From the NCBI GenBank assembly GCA_018398805.1, contig JAGFBZ010002315.1:1-64000 (forward strand): DNA of 64,000 nucleotides, written 5' to 3'. Both the position numbers and the translations under genes were made by a program. How positions within the stretch are numbered: position 1 is the first letter of the stretch; each line of letters starts with the position of its first letter. Of the stretch, positions 33,801 through 44,500 are shown in pieces. The notes below the pieces were generated by a model that saw nothing but the letters and a program-made list of their open reading frames with translations, did not search any database and was not told where the DNA came from. Origin of the DNA: Hirundichthys speculiger. Lineage: Eukaryota > Chordata > Actinopteri > Beloniformes > Exocoetidae.

Positions 33801-34194
33801 CTATGGCGTTGTACTACCAAAAACACTGCTTTTATGCATTCAGTGTTTTCTTTTCTGTCTGTTTTAGTCACATGATGACGTTTAGTGGTACCAGGTATTA
33901 AAATGAACAAGAAAGTGAAGAAAAAATGGTGGTCTAATAATTTTTTCCATGACTGTATATGGGTATAATGAAGCCGATTTCATTTAATTTTTGATAAAGT
34001 TTATTTTATTTTCACCTGTCTGAATGCGAACCCCCGTCATCCCGGGGCGGTCGGTGGTCTCCAGTTCTGGGTCGGTAATCTTCGTTCCTCTCTCGGTAAT
34101 CTCCGTCCTCTCTGCCTCGGGAATCTCCGTTCCTGTCTCGGTAATCTCCGTTCCTCTCCCGGTGTCCCCGGTTTGAACGGGGCTGATTGCTCAT
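30806..34194 (-). CDS. marveld3: MARVELD3, MARVEL-domain tight-junction protein
   Basis: Three coding exons read on the minus strand: 34016-34194, 32552-32682, 30806-31464; phases join to a 322-residue protein. MARVELD3 is a tetraspan protein of epithelial tight junctions, together with occludin and tricellulin. The N-terminal part is a charged, repetitive cytoplasmic tail (RERNGDYRDRNGDSRGRED). The middle exon adds RPPYYPREADAPPKYVRD and a serine run. The last exon holds the MARVEL domain: four hydrophobic segments starting GIVLICAVLTNALVLIC, GISFSLTFGVVSLLFVV, LLVGALAFQAAG and AVALFGLITAILYAVG. An extracellular loop with C-x(n)-C is formed around STDVCVRRERIYARNG and MNCD. The end DGDTYV fits a type I PDZ ligand. 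The ATG follows two bases after an AG acceptor, so a 5' untranslated exon upstream is expected. In mammals MARVELD3 neighbours PHLPP2, from memory. Confidence 0.92.
31648..32364. mobile_element. Inverted-repeat element in MARVELD3 intron (GTTTGGGTCATAATTC ends)
   Basis: TTTGGGTCATAATTCAATG (from 31669) pairs with CATTGAATTATGACCCAAAC (to 32342), and pairing continues outward through TATGGAG / CTCCATA. The ends are rich in ATTATTATGAAAT. A partial inverted copy is found at about 55405-55700. Non-coding; superfamily not assigned. Confidence 0.7.
33588..33955. mobile_element. TA-flanked palindromic MITE (CAGTCATGGAAAAAA ends), copy 1
   Basis: 368 bp with ends CAGTCATGGAAAAAA and TTTTTTCCATGACTG, flanked by TA. 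The inverted arms extend about 75 bp (ACCACCCTTG, CTTGTTCATTTTAATGCCTG). A near-identical copy lies at 40458-40824. The TA target and end sequence suggest a Tc1/mariner-type MITE. It lies in the MARVELD3 first intron. Confidence 0.85.
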
Positions 34195-35235
34195 ACCTGC
34201 TGACCGAAACTGACACAGAAACGACCTTTGGATAACTTAAAAGCTGTACAACTTACTGTAGAAAGAAGCATCATCTTTACTAAACATATTTTACGGACAT
34301 TAGCCAACTTCTTCTTCTTTTGTTTTTTAAAATTTTGGTAAAGTCCGAATGTTTCAGCGTTGACCGTTGACGCATAAACACACACCGATGACGTCACCTA
34401 CGTAACAACGCAGAAAACGTAGAGACACAAAATCACCGCTTTTTCAGCGACCACTTCCTGATTAAAAGAGTTGGTCAAACGCGTGTTTAAACAATATGTC
34501 CTCGTGGGAACGCTTTCCTAACTTCACATTAAACAAGTAAACAACCGCGGAGCAGGTTGTCGCTCCAACTAAAAAAAAAAAACAACAACAAAAAACGGGA
34601 TTTTTGTGTCCTCTCGTGTTGACGAGCCACAGCATCTCATTAACCTCATTTGCCATAAAAGACCAACTTACTTTGAGCTCGATTAATGTAGAATAAATTC
34701 CGAGTGTAATGTCATTTTCTGAATCGTTAAATCCCCCTCCCGTGTGCTTGTTCAGGTAGAAAGGCTCCGCCCTGTCCGGAGGAGGAGCAGCAGCGCAGCA
34801 ACAGGTGAGTGGAGCAGCTCCTTCGGGACCCGACCGGAGCCTCGCTGTCCAGGGGTTTTCTGGACGGAGTTCAGGCCATTAGCAGCTGGTGTGAATCAGA
34901 CTCTTTGTGCGACGTCAGCGGCGGCTGTAAAGCAAAGAAGGCTCTGTGTTACTGTGGTTTTTAGGGGGTGTTGGCCTTTTGACACGAGCTGCAGCGTCTC
35001 TTGTTGTTTATGTGCTGAGGAGGACTGAATGTCCTCCACCAAGATTTATGGTCCACTCTGCTCTCCAGCCTGCTTTTATTCATGGAATCCACATTCTTAC
35101 ACATGGAGGCCCAAGGAATGTAAGGGAACAATGTTTACAACCAATAAAACTACTTTTTGAATTTTAATTTAAGTTTTTTTTTTTTTTAATTTACAGTCTG
35201 AGCTGCAGCTTCTTCTCAGCTCGAAAGCTTTTGTT

Positions 35236-36241
35236 TAGGGATGCACGATAACTGTTTTTTAAAACCGATACCGATAACTTTCAGCTCCTAAAGGCCGATA
35301 CTGATAACTGATAACACACACATATACCTAAGATCATTACATCAATACTATGAACAAAATCAAAAATAGTTTGGACTTTTTAAATGAACAGATATTTATT
35401 TTTTCCATTGGAAAAACTATTGGCAAGCCTCTCAAACATTTTCATAAAGCTATCAAACACACATATTTGATATCTCACATTAACTTAAATAAGGTTCATT
35501 ACTGACTGATATAAAAAATAAAGGCTCCTTGAACTGATGGAAATACATGCATCAGAATTACTAACTGAAAAAGATTAACATTTAAAGGATTTTGGCTTGT
35601 GGTTCCATTTAAATTAATACATTTAATTAAAGTAAATGAGGTTTGGTAGTTTTTATTATTTAATCTCATGGAAGCTTTAGATGAGAGGAATGAGGAAGAG
35701 GGGAGGAGAGACTGCTGCTGGCTTGCGCACGTTAGCATTAGCTCGCGTTAGCGTGATTTCAAAACTCCATGGAAGCGATTGTTATGTTGTAGGTGGCTGA
35801 TCAGGTTTTACGTATTAAAGGTGGGGTGGGTGTTGTTTTTTTGCAACACTTTTTCACAATATTGCCTGAAAAACCTTTCACATTTCCATTGCACCCACTG
35901 AAATAAAATGTTTGCAAAAAAAACGTAAACATTTTGGTCGTTCTTTCAGCCTTTTCTATTTTTTTCTTTTTTATGTGTAAGTATAGGAAATACTGAATAT
36001 CGATTCAAGTGCACCAATCAAAAAAGTGATCACAACTATTTTGATTGGCTGCCTTAATTGAGCATTCCATTTCAAATGATTATGCCGACGTTACCCTTGA
36101 ACATAACATCCCTGCCACTCATTAAGGTTCATGCGAGGCACTGCCATGTTGACAAAAATATGTGAAGGCGTGGTTTCAGACTTACGGGGTGAGCATCATA
36201 ATTTCCTGTTATCGGCCCGAGGAGTTATCGTGCAGCCCCTA
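35236..36241. mobile_element. hAT-like element, TAGGGATGCACGATAAC family, copy 4
   Basis: Starts TAGGGATGCACGATAACTG and ends AGTTATCGTGCAGCCCCTA. Flanks CTTTTGTT and GTTTTGGG match at only 5 of 8. The interior from 35820 to 36000 is rearranged relative to other copies. Non-coding. Confidence 0.75.
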
Positions 36242-36506
36242 GTTTTGGGAGGAGGGAGGGAGTGTATATTTTCAAAATCTCACTTGAGTTGGATTGTTGG
36301 AACCGTTTTTCAAACAACACCTACTCCACCTTTAAAGCTACTGTATGTAGTAATGCCACTTATGACCACATGGGGAAGCATATCACGAAAAAGTTGATGC
36401 GTCAGTGCTGGAAAGACCAGGGGTCCACATCTGATTTGAGGGTCTGACACTAACTGCAGTACTTCAACTGACCAACAGGGGCGGCTCCAGTATTGAGAAC
36501 ACAAAT

Positions 36507-36599
36507 ATGGCACCAAAAAGAAAAAGCTGTTCTGCAGAATTTAAACTGAAGGTGATAAAATCTGCAGCTGAAAACAGTAGTGGAGCAGCAGAAAGTTAA
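36507..36599 (+). pseudogene. N-terminal helix-turn-helix fragment of a pogo/Tigger-like transposase
   Basis: A 30-codon frame from ATG to TAA starts MAPKRKSCSAEFKLKVIKSA. The pattern K-R-K-x-Y/C-S-A-E-F-K-L-K-V followed by a run of alanines is the start of a DNA-binding helix-turn-helix common to pogo/Tigger-type transposases and related genes. The frame stops in the middle of the domain and the rest is not found downstream, so this is a relic or an isolated exon. Confidence 0.5.
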
Positions 36600-37730
36600 G
36601 AAAACAAAAATGAGCTCCAAAAGCCTGAGAAGTCTAATTTCTGAGTTTATTACACCTGTTATACAACTGTTTTCAAAGATTTGTATTATCAATCACTCAA
36701 TCAAACTTTACTTGTATAACACTATTCACACAACTTGTGTAACACAAAGTCCTTTACAGGACAAACTACATCAAAATAAACACAATCAGGCACATAGACA
36801 CACATGTTATCCACACTCACCACCAACACACACACTAGAGCCAAATCAATAATTAAAATAATAACGGAGCAGAAGTGGAGGAAACACTGAACACTGACAA
36901 TTAAAAGACATAAATGAGTTAATTAATAAATCAGTAATTAAAATATAAATTCAATAAATACATTTAAAATATATGCTGTGTGTGTTTGAATGAATAAAAA
37001 TAAAAAATAAGATGTGATTAAATCATAAATTAAAAACTAAAATATAATTTAAAATCCACATTAAAAATTACATAATCATAGGAGGCTTTTTCCTCCTGAT
37101 GATGGTGGCTATTATTATTTTTATTACTATTATCATTCTTTATTATCATTGTTTTATCTCTGCAGTTACTAAAGCAACAAAAACTGAGGAGACATGACTG
37201 GATTAAGTTTGACAGATTTATTGTAGTTTCAAAATACTTAATGAAAAAAAGCAAATCATTTATTTTTATAGTAATTATAAACTGTTAATTTGCAATTTCA
37301 AATATGCTTTTATTGTTATCTGAAAGGAAAAAACAGACAAACACGCAATATTTTAAAAAAGGACTTCAACAAAACAGGAACACAATACAGCAGATGACAA
37401 CATGAAACCAAACTGACAACATTCTAGAAAACAGAAGAAAAACAACCTTTCTAAACCCAACATCACAGAAATAACAGGAAACTGGTATGGCAGTGAACAA
37501 CAACAACATCCTTTCACAAAAGACAACAGAGGAGAAGACGGGACACAAAAAGCAACATTTTTCTCGCTCGTCCAGTATTTTTCTACTCAGGGCCAATTCA
37601 GTTCAGAGTCAGTTTGTTCCTACTAGAATTTAATTTGAAGGAAAAGAAAGGAGCGCATTTTGGAGCATAATTCGCTCTTTAGTTCACGTCTCGTCGCTGT
37701 AATAATCAGAGCTGTAGTCCTCCCGTCCAG
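36600..37730. other. Intergenic AT-rich stretch upstream of the C8orf82 homologue
   Basis: AT-rich with simple-sequence patches. No splice-supported coding exon is seen on either strand. The last 200 bp before 37924 turn GC-rich and probably hold the promoter. Confidence 0.4.
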
Positions 37731-37923
37731 CAGGGGGCAGCAGGAGAAACGCGACGACGCGCATGCGCCGCAGCAGGCGGAACACTTCCGGGTCGCGCCC
37801 CTGCTTCTGTAAACAATAACATCGGGACGTGTTTAGTAACGTCCTCTGAGCTTACAAACACACTCGTTGTTTTTGGTCTTTTATTTTTTTAAAAGATCCG
37901 GAACAACTTCACCGTCCGCGGAG

Positions 37924-39534
37924 ATGTCGCTTCTCCGGACGGCGGCTCTCGGCTGCCGAGCTCTGACCGCCCCGCGCTGCCTCCCCGCCGGCTTCACCGC
38001 CCACCGAGGGGCCGCTACGTACGTCCAGGGCCAGAGCCCCGATCCCCGCATCCGGGAGTATTTCTACTACGTCGACCATCAAGGACAGGTGAGGATACGT
38101 ACTGACGTACAGCTTCAGGTTACACACACGTGATGTCCGTCCAGGTCCTGAATGTTGACTCTCTGTCCGCAGCTTTTCCTCGACGACACTAAAGTGAAAA
38201 ACTTCGTCACCTGCTTCAAAGGTGAGGAGTGACGTCATTACTGTTGACTGGCAGAGATTATTGATGATGAGCTGTGCGCTATGAAGCTAGATTAATTAAT
38301 TTTTTTTTTAAATCCCTGCAGTTATCATTAATTGACACTAATGTAAAAATGAAAGCACCCTTGTGTGTGTTTATAAGGTTTTATGTATCAAGACGTCCTA
38401 AAAAGAATATTATCTGGTCCCGATCAGGTCTTAGTATTATAGAAACACAACATCAGATGATCACTGTATACTTATTTATTTAAGACAAAGAGAAAATGCA
38501 GAAAAAACTAAGTACGCCCTTACTGCTTCCTTATTAAATAAAAGGGTTATTAGTATCCAGGTGTTCCTGATTAACTTCACTTACTTACTTTATCACCAGA
38601 AAGAAGGAGCATCTCTGTAAAAGCAGACATTGTAGCAGTTTTGCTGGTCTGGAGTGTTCAGGTGTGCGCTAACATAATAGCGAAAGGGAAAGACATCAGC
38701 AACAATATTAGAGGAGCAGCTGCTGCTGGAAAATCGACGGGACACGCTCATAAAACCATTTCCAAATAATTTGGAGTCCATCATTATAAAATGATTTAAA
38801 AAAAAAAATGTTTACAAGTGGAAAACATTCAGGACAGTTTACAGTGTTGCCAGGAGCAACGTCTTTGAAAGTTCAATTGGTCCAACTGTGCAGCGCTCAG
38901 AAAACACGTATAAAAAATAATAATAAATCCAAGAGTTATGTCTCAGACCCTCAAAGGCCTCAGCTGACGAGTTAATATTAAAGTTTACATGTTTTTAGAC
39001 GTATCCAGTTCCTGTTTTCTGACACATGTCGTCATCTTTTCCATTTCTCCAGATAAGCAGTTCCTGGTTTTCTTCTTCAGCCGCCTGCGTTTAAATCAGA
39101 CCGGACGTTACGAGGAGGACTTCCCCTTCCTGTCGCTGTGCGGCCGGGAGAGGAACTTCCTGCGCTGCGACGACCGGCCCGTGGTCTTCACCAACCTGCT
39201 GCGGAGCCCCGCGGCGCCGGACCGGGAGCTGCTGTCGTACTGCGGCGGCGCCGAGAAGCTCTCCGTCCCGTTCCGCCCCCAGGCGCTGTTCATGCATCCC
39301 GTCAGCGGGCGGGTCTACCACCCCTGCCCCGGGGGGCCGGGGGGCGTGGGCCTGGTCCGGTCGGCCCTGGCCATCGAGCTCAGCCCGTTTTTTGTTTATC
39401 CGCCGGAGAGCAGCCAGTCCGGACCGCCCACGCACTTTCACTGGGAGGGACGGGAGCACGAACTGACCAATGAGCTGGCGGGATGCTTCCCCGCTGCAGA
39501 GCAGGATGGCGGGCAGCAGGGAGAACTGGGTTAA
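37924..39534 (+). CDS. C8orf82 homologue (UPF0598 family)
   Basis: Three exons, 37924-38088, 38173-38221 and 39053-39534, join in frame to 231 residues. The match to the vertebrate C8orf82 protein is clear: YVQGQSPDPRIREYFYYVDH, GQLFLDDTKVKNFVTCFKD, FFSRLRLNQTGRYEEDFPFL, CGRERNFLRCDDRPVVFTNL, GGVGLVRSALAIELS. The biochemical role of the family is not established to my knowledge. The first 30 or so residues (MSLLRTAALGCRALTAPRCL) are rich in Arg, Leu and Ala and lack acidic residues, which fits a mitochondrial presequence. The ATG lies in a GC-rich first exon. The second intron (38222-39052) shows no further exon. In humans this gene and NAPRT both map to 8q24.3 from memory, consistent with the adjacency here. 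Confidence 0.93.
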
Positions 39535-40324
39535 CGACCGGGATGGGTCTGATCTGCCCAGTAAATTATAAACGTGATTCTACAAACCTCCGTTGCTCTG
39601 TTTCTGTTGAGGCCTTAAAACTTCTTTGTGACAAGAGTGTGAGAAAAGTAACATCATATGAACTAATTAATCTGTGATCCTTTGATCTTAATGAGACGGC
39701 CTCTGTTACCTTAATTTACATTTATAGTCATTTAGTCACAGGCCTGATTTGGTTTAAATCGCATCACAGGTTTCCAAAACTTCATTTGGAAATCCAGAAC
39801 GTCAAAAGGAAACACGGAGAAGTTTGAAAAATGAGCTTGAGGCTTTTCCCCTGGTCATGTGATCCTGCTGCTCATCTTCAAACATGTTTTGATATAACGC
39901 GGATTCCTCTCTGGTTTTCCCATGGAAACCATCTCTTTGCTGTCTGGTGAAGCCGATGCCGGGACTCGAACTACCAACACTGTGGTTGGGAGACAAAAGA
40001 GAGAAGACATGTGGCGCTAACGCTGCTCAAAGAGCTAACGAAAGATACGAGCACTTCTGCCGGGTTTCTGTCACGAAGAAGATGGACAGGACAGAAGGAG
40101 GGTCAGGTATACTATTTAAAATAAAATTAAAAAACAACTTGGAGTTGGAAAAAAACAAAAATAAAATGTTAATATTCTCCCTGTTTGGCGTTTACCTTCT
40201 CTATTATTCCAAATATCTCAGGAAGTCTCCTGAGACAATTAAAATTAAAATGAAAACATTTTATTCAGTCGAATAAAATGTTTTCTTTTTAATTGCCATT
40301 TGTCACAAATGTACAGTTACATTT

Positions 40325-40415
40325 TTTTTTTTTTTTTTTATTTAACCTTTGTTTATACAGGTAAGACACATTGAGATCAAGATCTCATTTTCAAGTGTGA
40401 CCTGTTCAGTAATAA
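40325..40415. repeat. Dispersed repeat tail, TTGAGATCAAGATCTC type
   Basis: TTTAACCTTTGTTTATACAG followed by GGTAAGACACATTGAGATC is related to 51320-51395 (AACCAGGTTAGACGCACTG). It looks like the 3' portion of a retroposon widespread in fish. The class (SINE or LINE) is not resolved. Confidence 0.5.
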
Positions 40416-40457
40416 ATCACAATGAAATACATATAAAACAATCAATATAGTTATATA

Positions 40458-40824
40458 CAGTCATGGAAAAAATGATTAGACCACCCTTGTTTTCTTCAGT
40501 TTCTTGTTCATTTTAATGCCTGGTACAACTAAAGGTACATTTGTTTGGGACAAACATAACGATAACCACAAAGATTGCTCATAAGAGTTTTATTTAAGAG
40601 CTGATATCTTACCATTTTCCATGGTTTTCTTCATTATAACCTAAATCACTTAAGTTTTTACATCAATAGCTATGGCGTTGTACTGCCAAAAACACTGCTT
40701 TTATGCATTCAGTGTTTTCTTTTCTGTCTGTTTTAGTCACATGATGACGTTTAGTGGTACCAGGTATTAAAATGAACAAGAAAGTGAAGAAAAAATGGTG
40801 GTCTAATATTTTTTTCCATGACTG
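40458..40824. mobile_element. TA-flanked palindromic MITE (CAGTCATGGAAAAAA ends), copy 2
   Basis: 367 bp, nearly identical to 33588-33955, with TA on both sides. The high identity of the two copies suggests fairly recent spread. Confidence 0.85.
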
Positions 40825-41540
40825 TATATTAAAAAAAATAAATAAATATATTAACAAATACAGTTAAAAGTGGGAGAGAGATTCAGCATGAACACACCAC
40901 AGAGGCTCTCTCTAAGTCTTTTAACAGTACTTTAAAATACACAAATGCAGCCTATCATTCTCTTCTGGTTGCATGATTTTAAAAAATAAATTAAGTTATT
41001 TATAATCCGTTCATATTATGGGGAGGGTGTTGCGTCAAATGCACGTTTTTTCATCAGCTGTTGTTTATTTTTAGTTAAAAAAAAACTTTTTTTTTTTTTA
41101 AGGTTCATCTTTATTGTCCAGATGAAGGTTTGAGACATTTTCATTGTTTTGGAACTTTTAGTATTTTCATTTTATGTAATTTCAGGCTTTAATACGTTTT
41201 ATTTGATAGCTGTATTATTGAGTTTGTGCATAAGGAGAGTTTTTTTCTTCTTCTGTGATCTTTGCTGTCATTTAAATGTAGACGTATAACTGGCACCAGT
41301 TTTAAGGCAACCTTTCATGTAAAAGTGTAACTAAAACAACAAACGCGGTCCATTTCAGCCGTTAGTTCGCTCAAACTTCTAGAAAGTGAGAGAAAGTGAA
41401 AGAAAGTGGTAGAAAGCGGACCGGCGGCCTATCAGCGGCTCCGCGGGAGGTGGAGGACGGAGTCCGCTCCGCTCCGGTTGAACTCCAAGTCCCAGAGATC
41501 CCGGCACCAGAGAGCCAGGAGCCACTGCCCGAAGAAGAAC

Positions 41541-44500
41541 ATGGCAGAGCAGTCCGGAGACACGCGCGCGCTCCTGGAGCGGTCGGTCCGCGCGCGGGTC
41601 CCGCCGCTCCTCACCGACCTGTACCAGTTCACCATGGCGTACGCGTACTGGCGGGCCGGGCGGCACCGGGAGCCCGCCGTGTTCGAGCTCTTCTTCAGGG
41701 ACAACCCCGTTCTCCGGCGGCTTCTCGCTGTTCGCGGGGGGCTCCACGACTGCCTGCTGTTCCTGCGCGGCTTTCGCTTCACGGACGAAGGTGAGGCGAT
41801 AAATCACGTTAAAAAAAACCGGATCGAACCGATGACCCGCGCCGGGTCCGCGGGACGCGGTCCCCTGATCCGGTAACTTTGTGTTCCCCGGCGTCCGCCG
41901 GGTTGCGCAACGCGACCGGTCAGATGGGAAACGTGAGAGCGGGCCGGCGTTTCGGTGAACTTTGACTTTTAACTTTATTGCCAGCGATAAACCGGAGATC
42001 GTCCGATTTTTATGTTATAAGCAAATGTTCACGACAGAAATAAAGCTGAAATAAAAGCTTGAGGGTGACTTTTAAATGACACAAAAGACCTTATCGGGTC
42101 AACATTTGCACGTGGGGCCGTCTGGGATATAAATAGACTCTATTTGTTAACTGGTCCCAGTGATTATGGTCAGACTGGAGACCCGTCCAGGGTTCAGCCT
42201 GGATTACTGGGTCCGAGACATGCTCATGTACATTCCTGGTGAAGATCCGGATCAGCTGCAGAACAGAACCCATTATTTCAAGGTCCGAGTCAGGTGTGAC
42301 TGACCAGTTAGGGGCAGGTGAGCATTCGGGTTGAGTATTGGCAAGGACCTCGCAATACGATATGTATCATGATATTTGGGTCACGATACGTTATTATCAC
42401 GATATCGCGATATCACGATATATTGCGATATTCTAGCCAGTTAATATCAAAATTAAAAGTAGAGATGAAAAATGAAGTTGCTGTATATGTTAATCAGATG
42501 ATATTGGTCATTCAGAGGACAAATTGAGTCAAAACTATTTGCTTCAAAACAACCTATTTAAATGAAATGAAAAATACTTTATTGATCCCATAAAGGGAGA
42601 TTCATTATTGTTTATTATTAGTGTTTTTGCACATTTAAGTAACCATTACAACATACTGACAGCGTTGTAACCACTGTAAAAAAATCGATATTAGGAGCTG
42701 AAAAAAATCGCGATATCACGATATACTGCCAAATCGATTTTTTTTTTTTTTTTACACACCCCTAGTGAGCATCTTTCTGCACCTGTGGGTTGAAACAAGA
42801 GTCTAAACCGGAAACAGCTGTGCAGGAAGGTCAAGGTGAGGTCGTAGGTCACCCAGAGATGAGGTTTCTGCTGGTTCCGACCAGGTGTCGACCCAAAGAA
42901 TTTAGTGCAGAAGATATAAGACGCATTATCAGTCTGTGTCCGCCAGCTCAGAACCAGAGACGTGGAGGCGTGTTCAGGATTCACGGCGACCTCCAGACGC
43001 AGTGATGCTCCTCCGTCGCGCCGTCGTGGAGGCGTCTGACTGAGAACTTTATTTCTCTATAAAAGATTAAATAGTTTTATTTCTTGTAAGTCAGGGGTGT
43101 CAGACTCATTTTCACTGGGGGCCACATCAGCATCATGGTCGCCCTCGAAGGGCCAGATCGACGGCATGAATGTAACAAAATGCAACGTAAATCAAAATAA
43201 ATTAAACTACACCTTATTATAATGTTAAATAACGGTTTCTGTATTTATTATGTGTTCAAGTTTCAATAAAGTCCATCTGAAAAATCATCTTGCTCATAGC
43301 TACCGTTATCGTTGTGGGTAACGACGAAATGCATGATGGGAGATGTAGTTTATTGTCAATATCCGCTTTAAAGCGGTGTAAGCTTATTTTAAGTCTTAAA
43401 ATATTGGTTTAAATTTTAAGCCAGTAATGCCCAAGCTCTCCAGGGCCACATAAAATGACGCGGTGGGCATCATTCGGCCCGCGGGCCTTGTGTTTGACAC
43501 ATGTGTCGTAAGGGGCTAGCCTCCCCCGCTGCTGACACGACCCGTTATCAGCGGTGAATATTTAGCGTGCGATGTAACGGACGATATCGGGGACTCGACA
43601 GTTCTGCCTCTGCGGAACTCTTCATTTTTACGACAATTATTAACGCGCGGTTGCTGATAATGTTTGTACTTTTACCTGAACGTGACTTTGTTTGCTGGAT
43701 TGTTGAAACGCTCGTGCTGCTGTCAGGTGGATATTGTTACATTGTAACAATATTTTACCAGCACATATATCTGCTCTCCTCTGTGTTTTGGGTGGTAGCA
43801 TATTATTATACACATTTAATAACCGTATTTATCCGGATAAGCGGAAGATGACGGACGGACGGATGGATTATGAATCCATATTATGAATATGAATATGAGG
43901 ATATAAAGGGTGGATAGAAGAGGATTGATTAGATAAATGTACACTAGGAGTTAAAAAAAGTTGATATTTTATCATTTTATCTCCTTTTGTCATTCTGTGA
44001 AGTACAGTTAATATAATTTAAAGTGAAGAAAGAAGTCCTCTAAGTCCTCCAATAACCTATGCAATATAAATACTGTGCATACAAAGTATTAAATTTTAGG
44101 CATTCGGAGCATTTTATTTGTCCCTCAAATGTATATGCATTAAATACTGTTAATACAAAGTATTAAAAATACAAGAAACTAACCTTTTCTCTTCCGTGTT
44201 AACGGTCAGGCAGCAGAATATTACGGCCTTCTGAAGTTGCTACTATATGCATGCGCAGTCAACTCGGGTAGGAAGATGTCATGAGTAGGAAGAAATTTCA
44301 CAACACCGGACCAAATGAGCGACGTACAGTCGGTTTTCACGGCGCTTCATCCAACCGGAAGTCTCCATCTTGGAGGCACGCAGCAACGTAAACAAAGCGG
44401 CCACACTGGAGTAAATCGGACGTCTTCATTGAAAATGGTAAGTTATTGCCGTGTTTTCGGCTGTACCAACCGGACAGACCGCGAGAGACACTTGGAGTTT

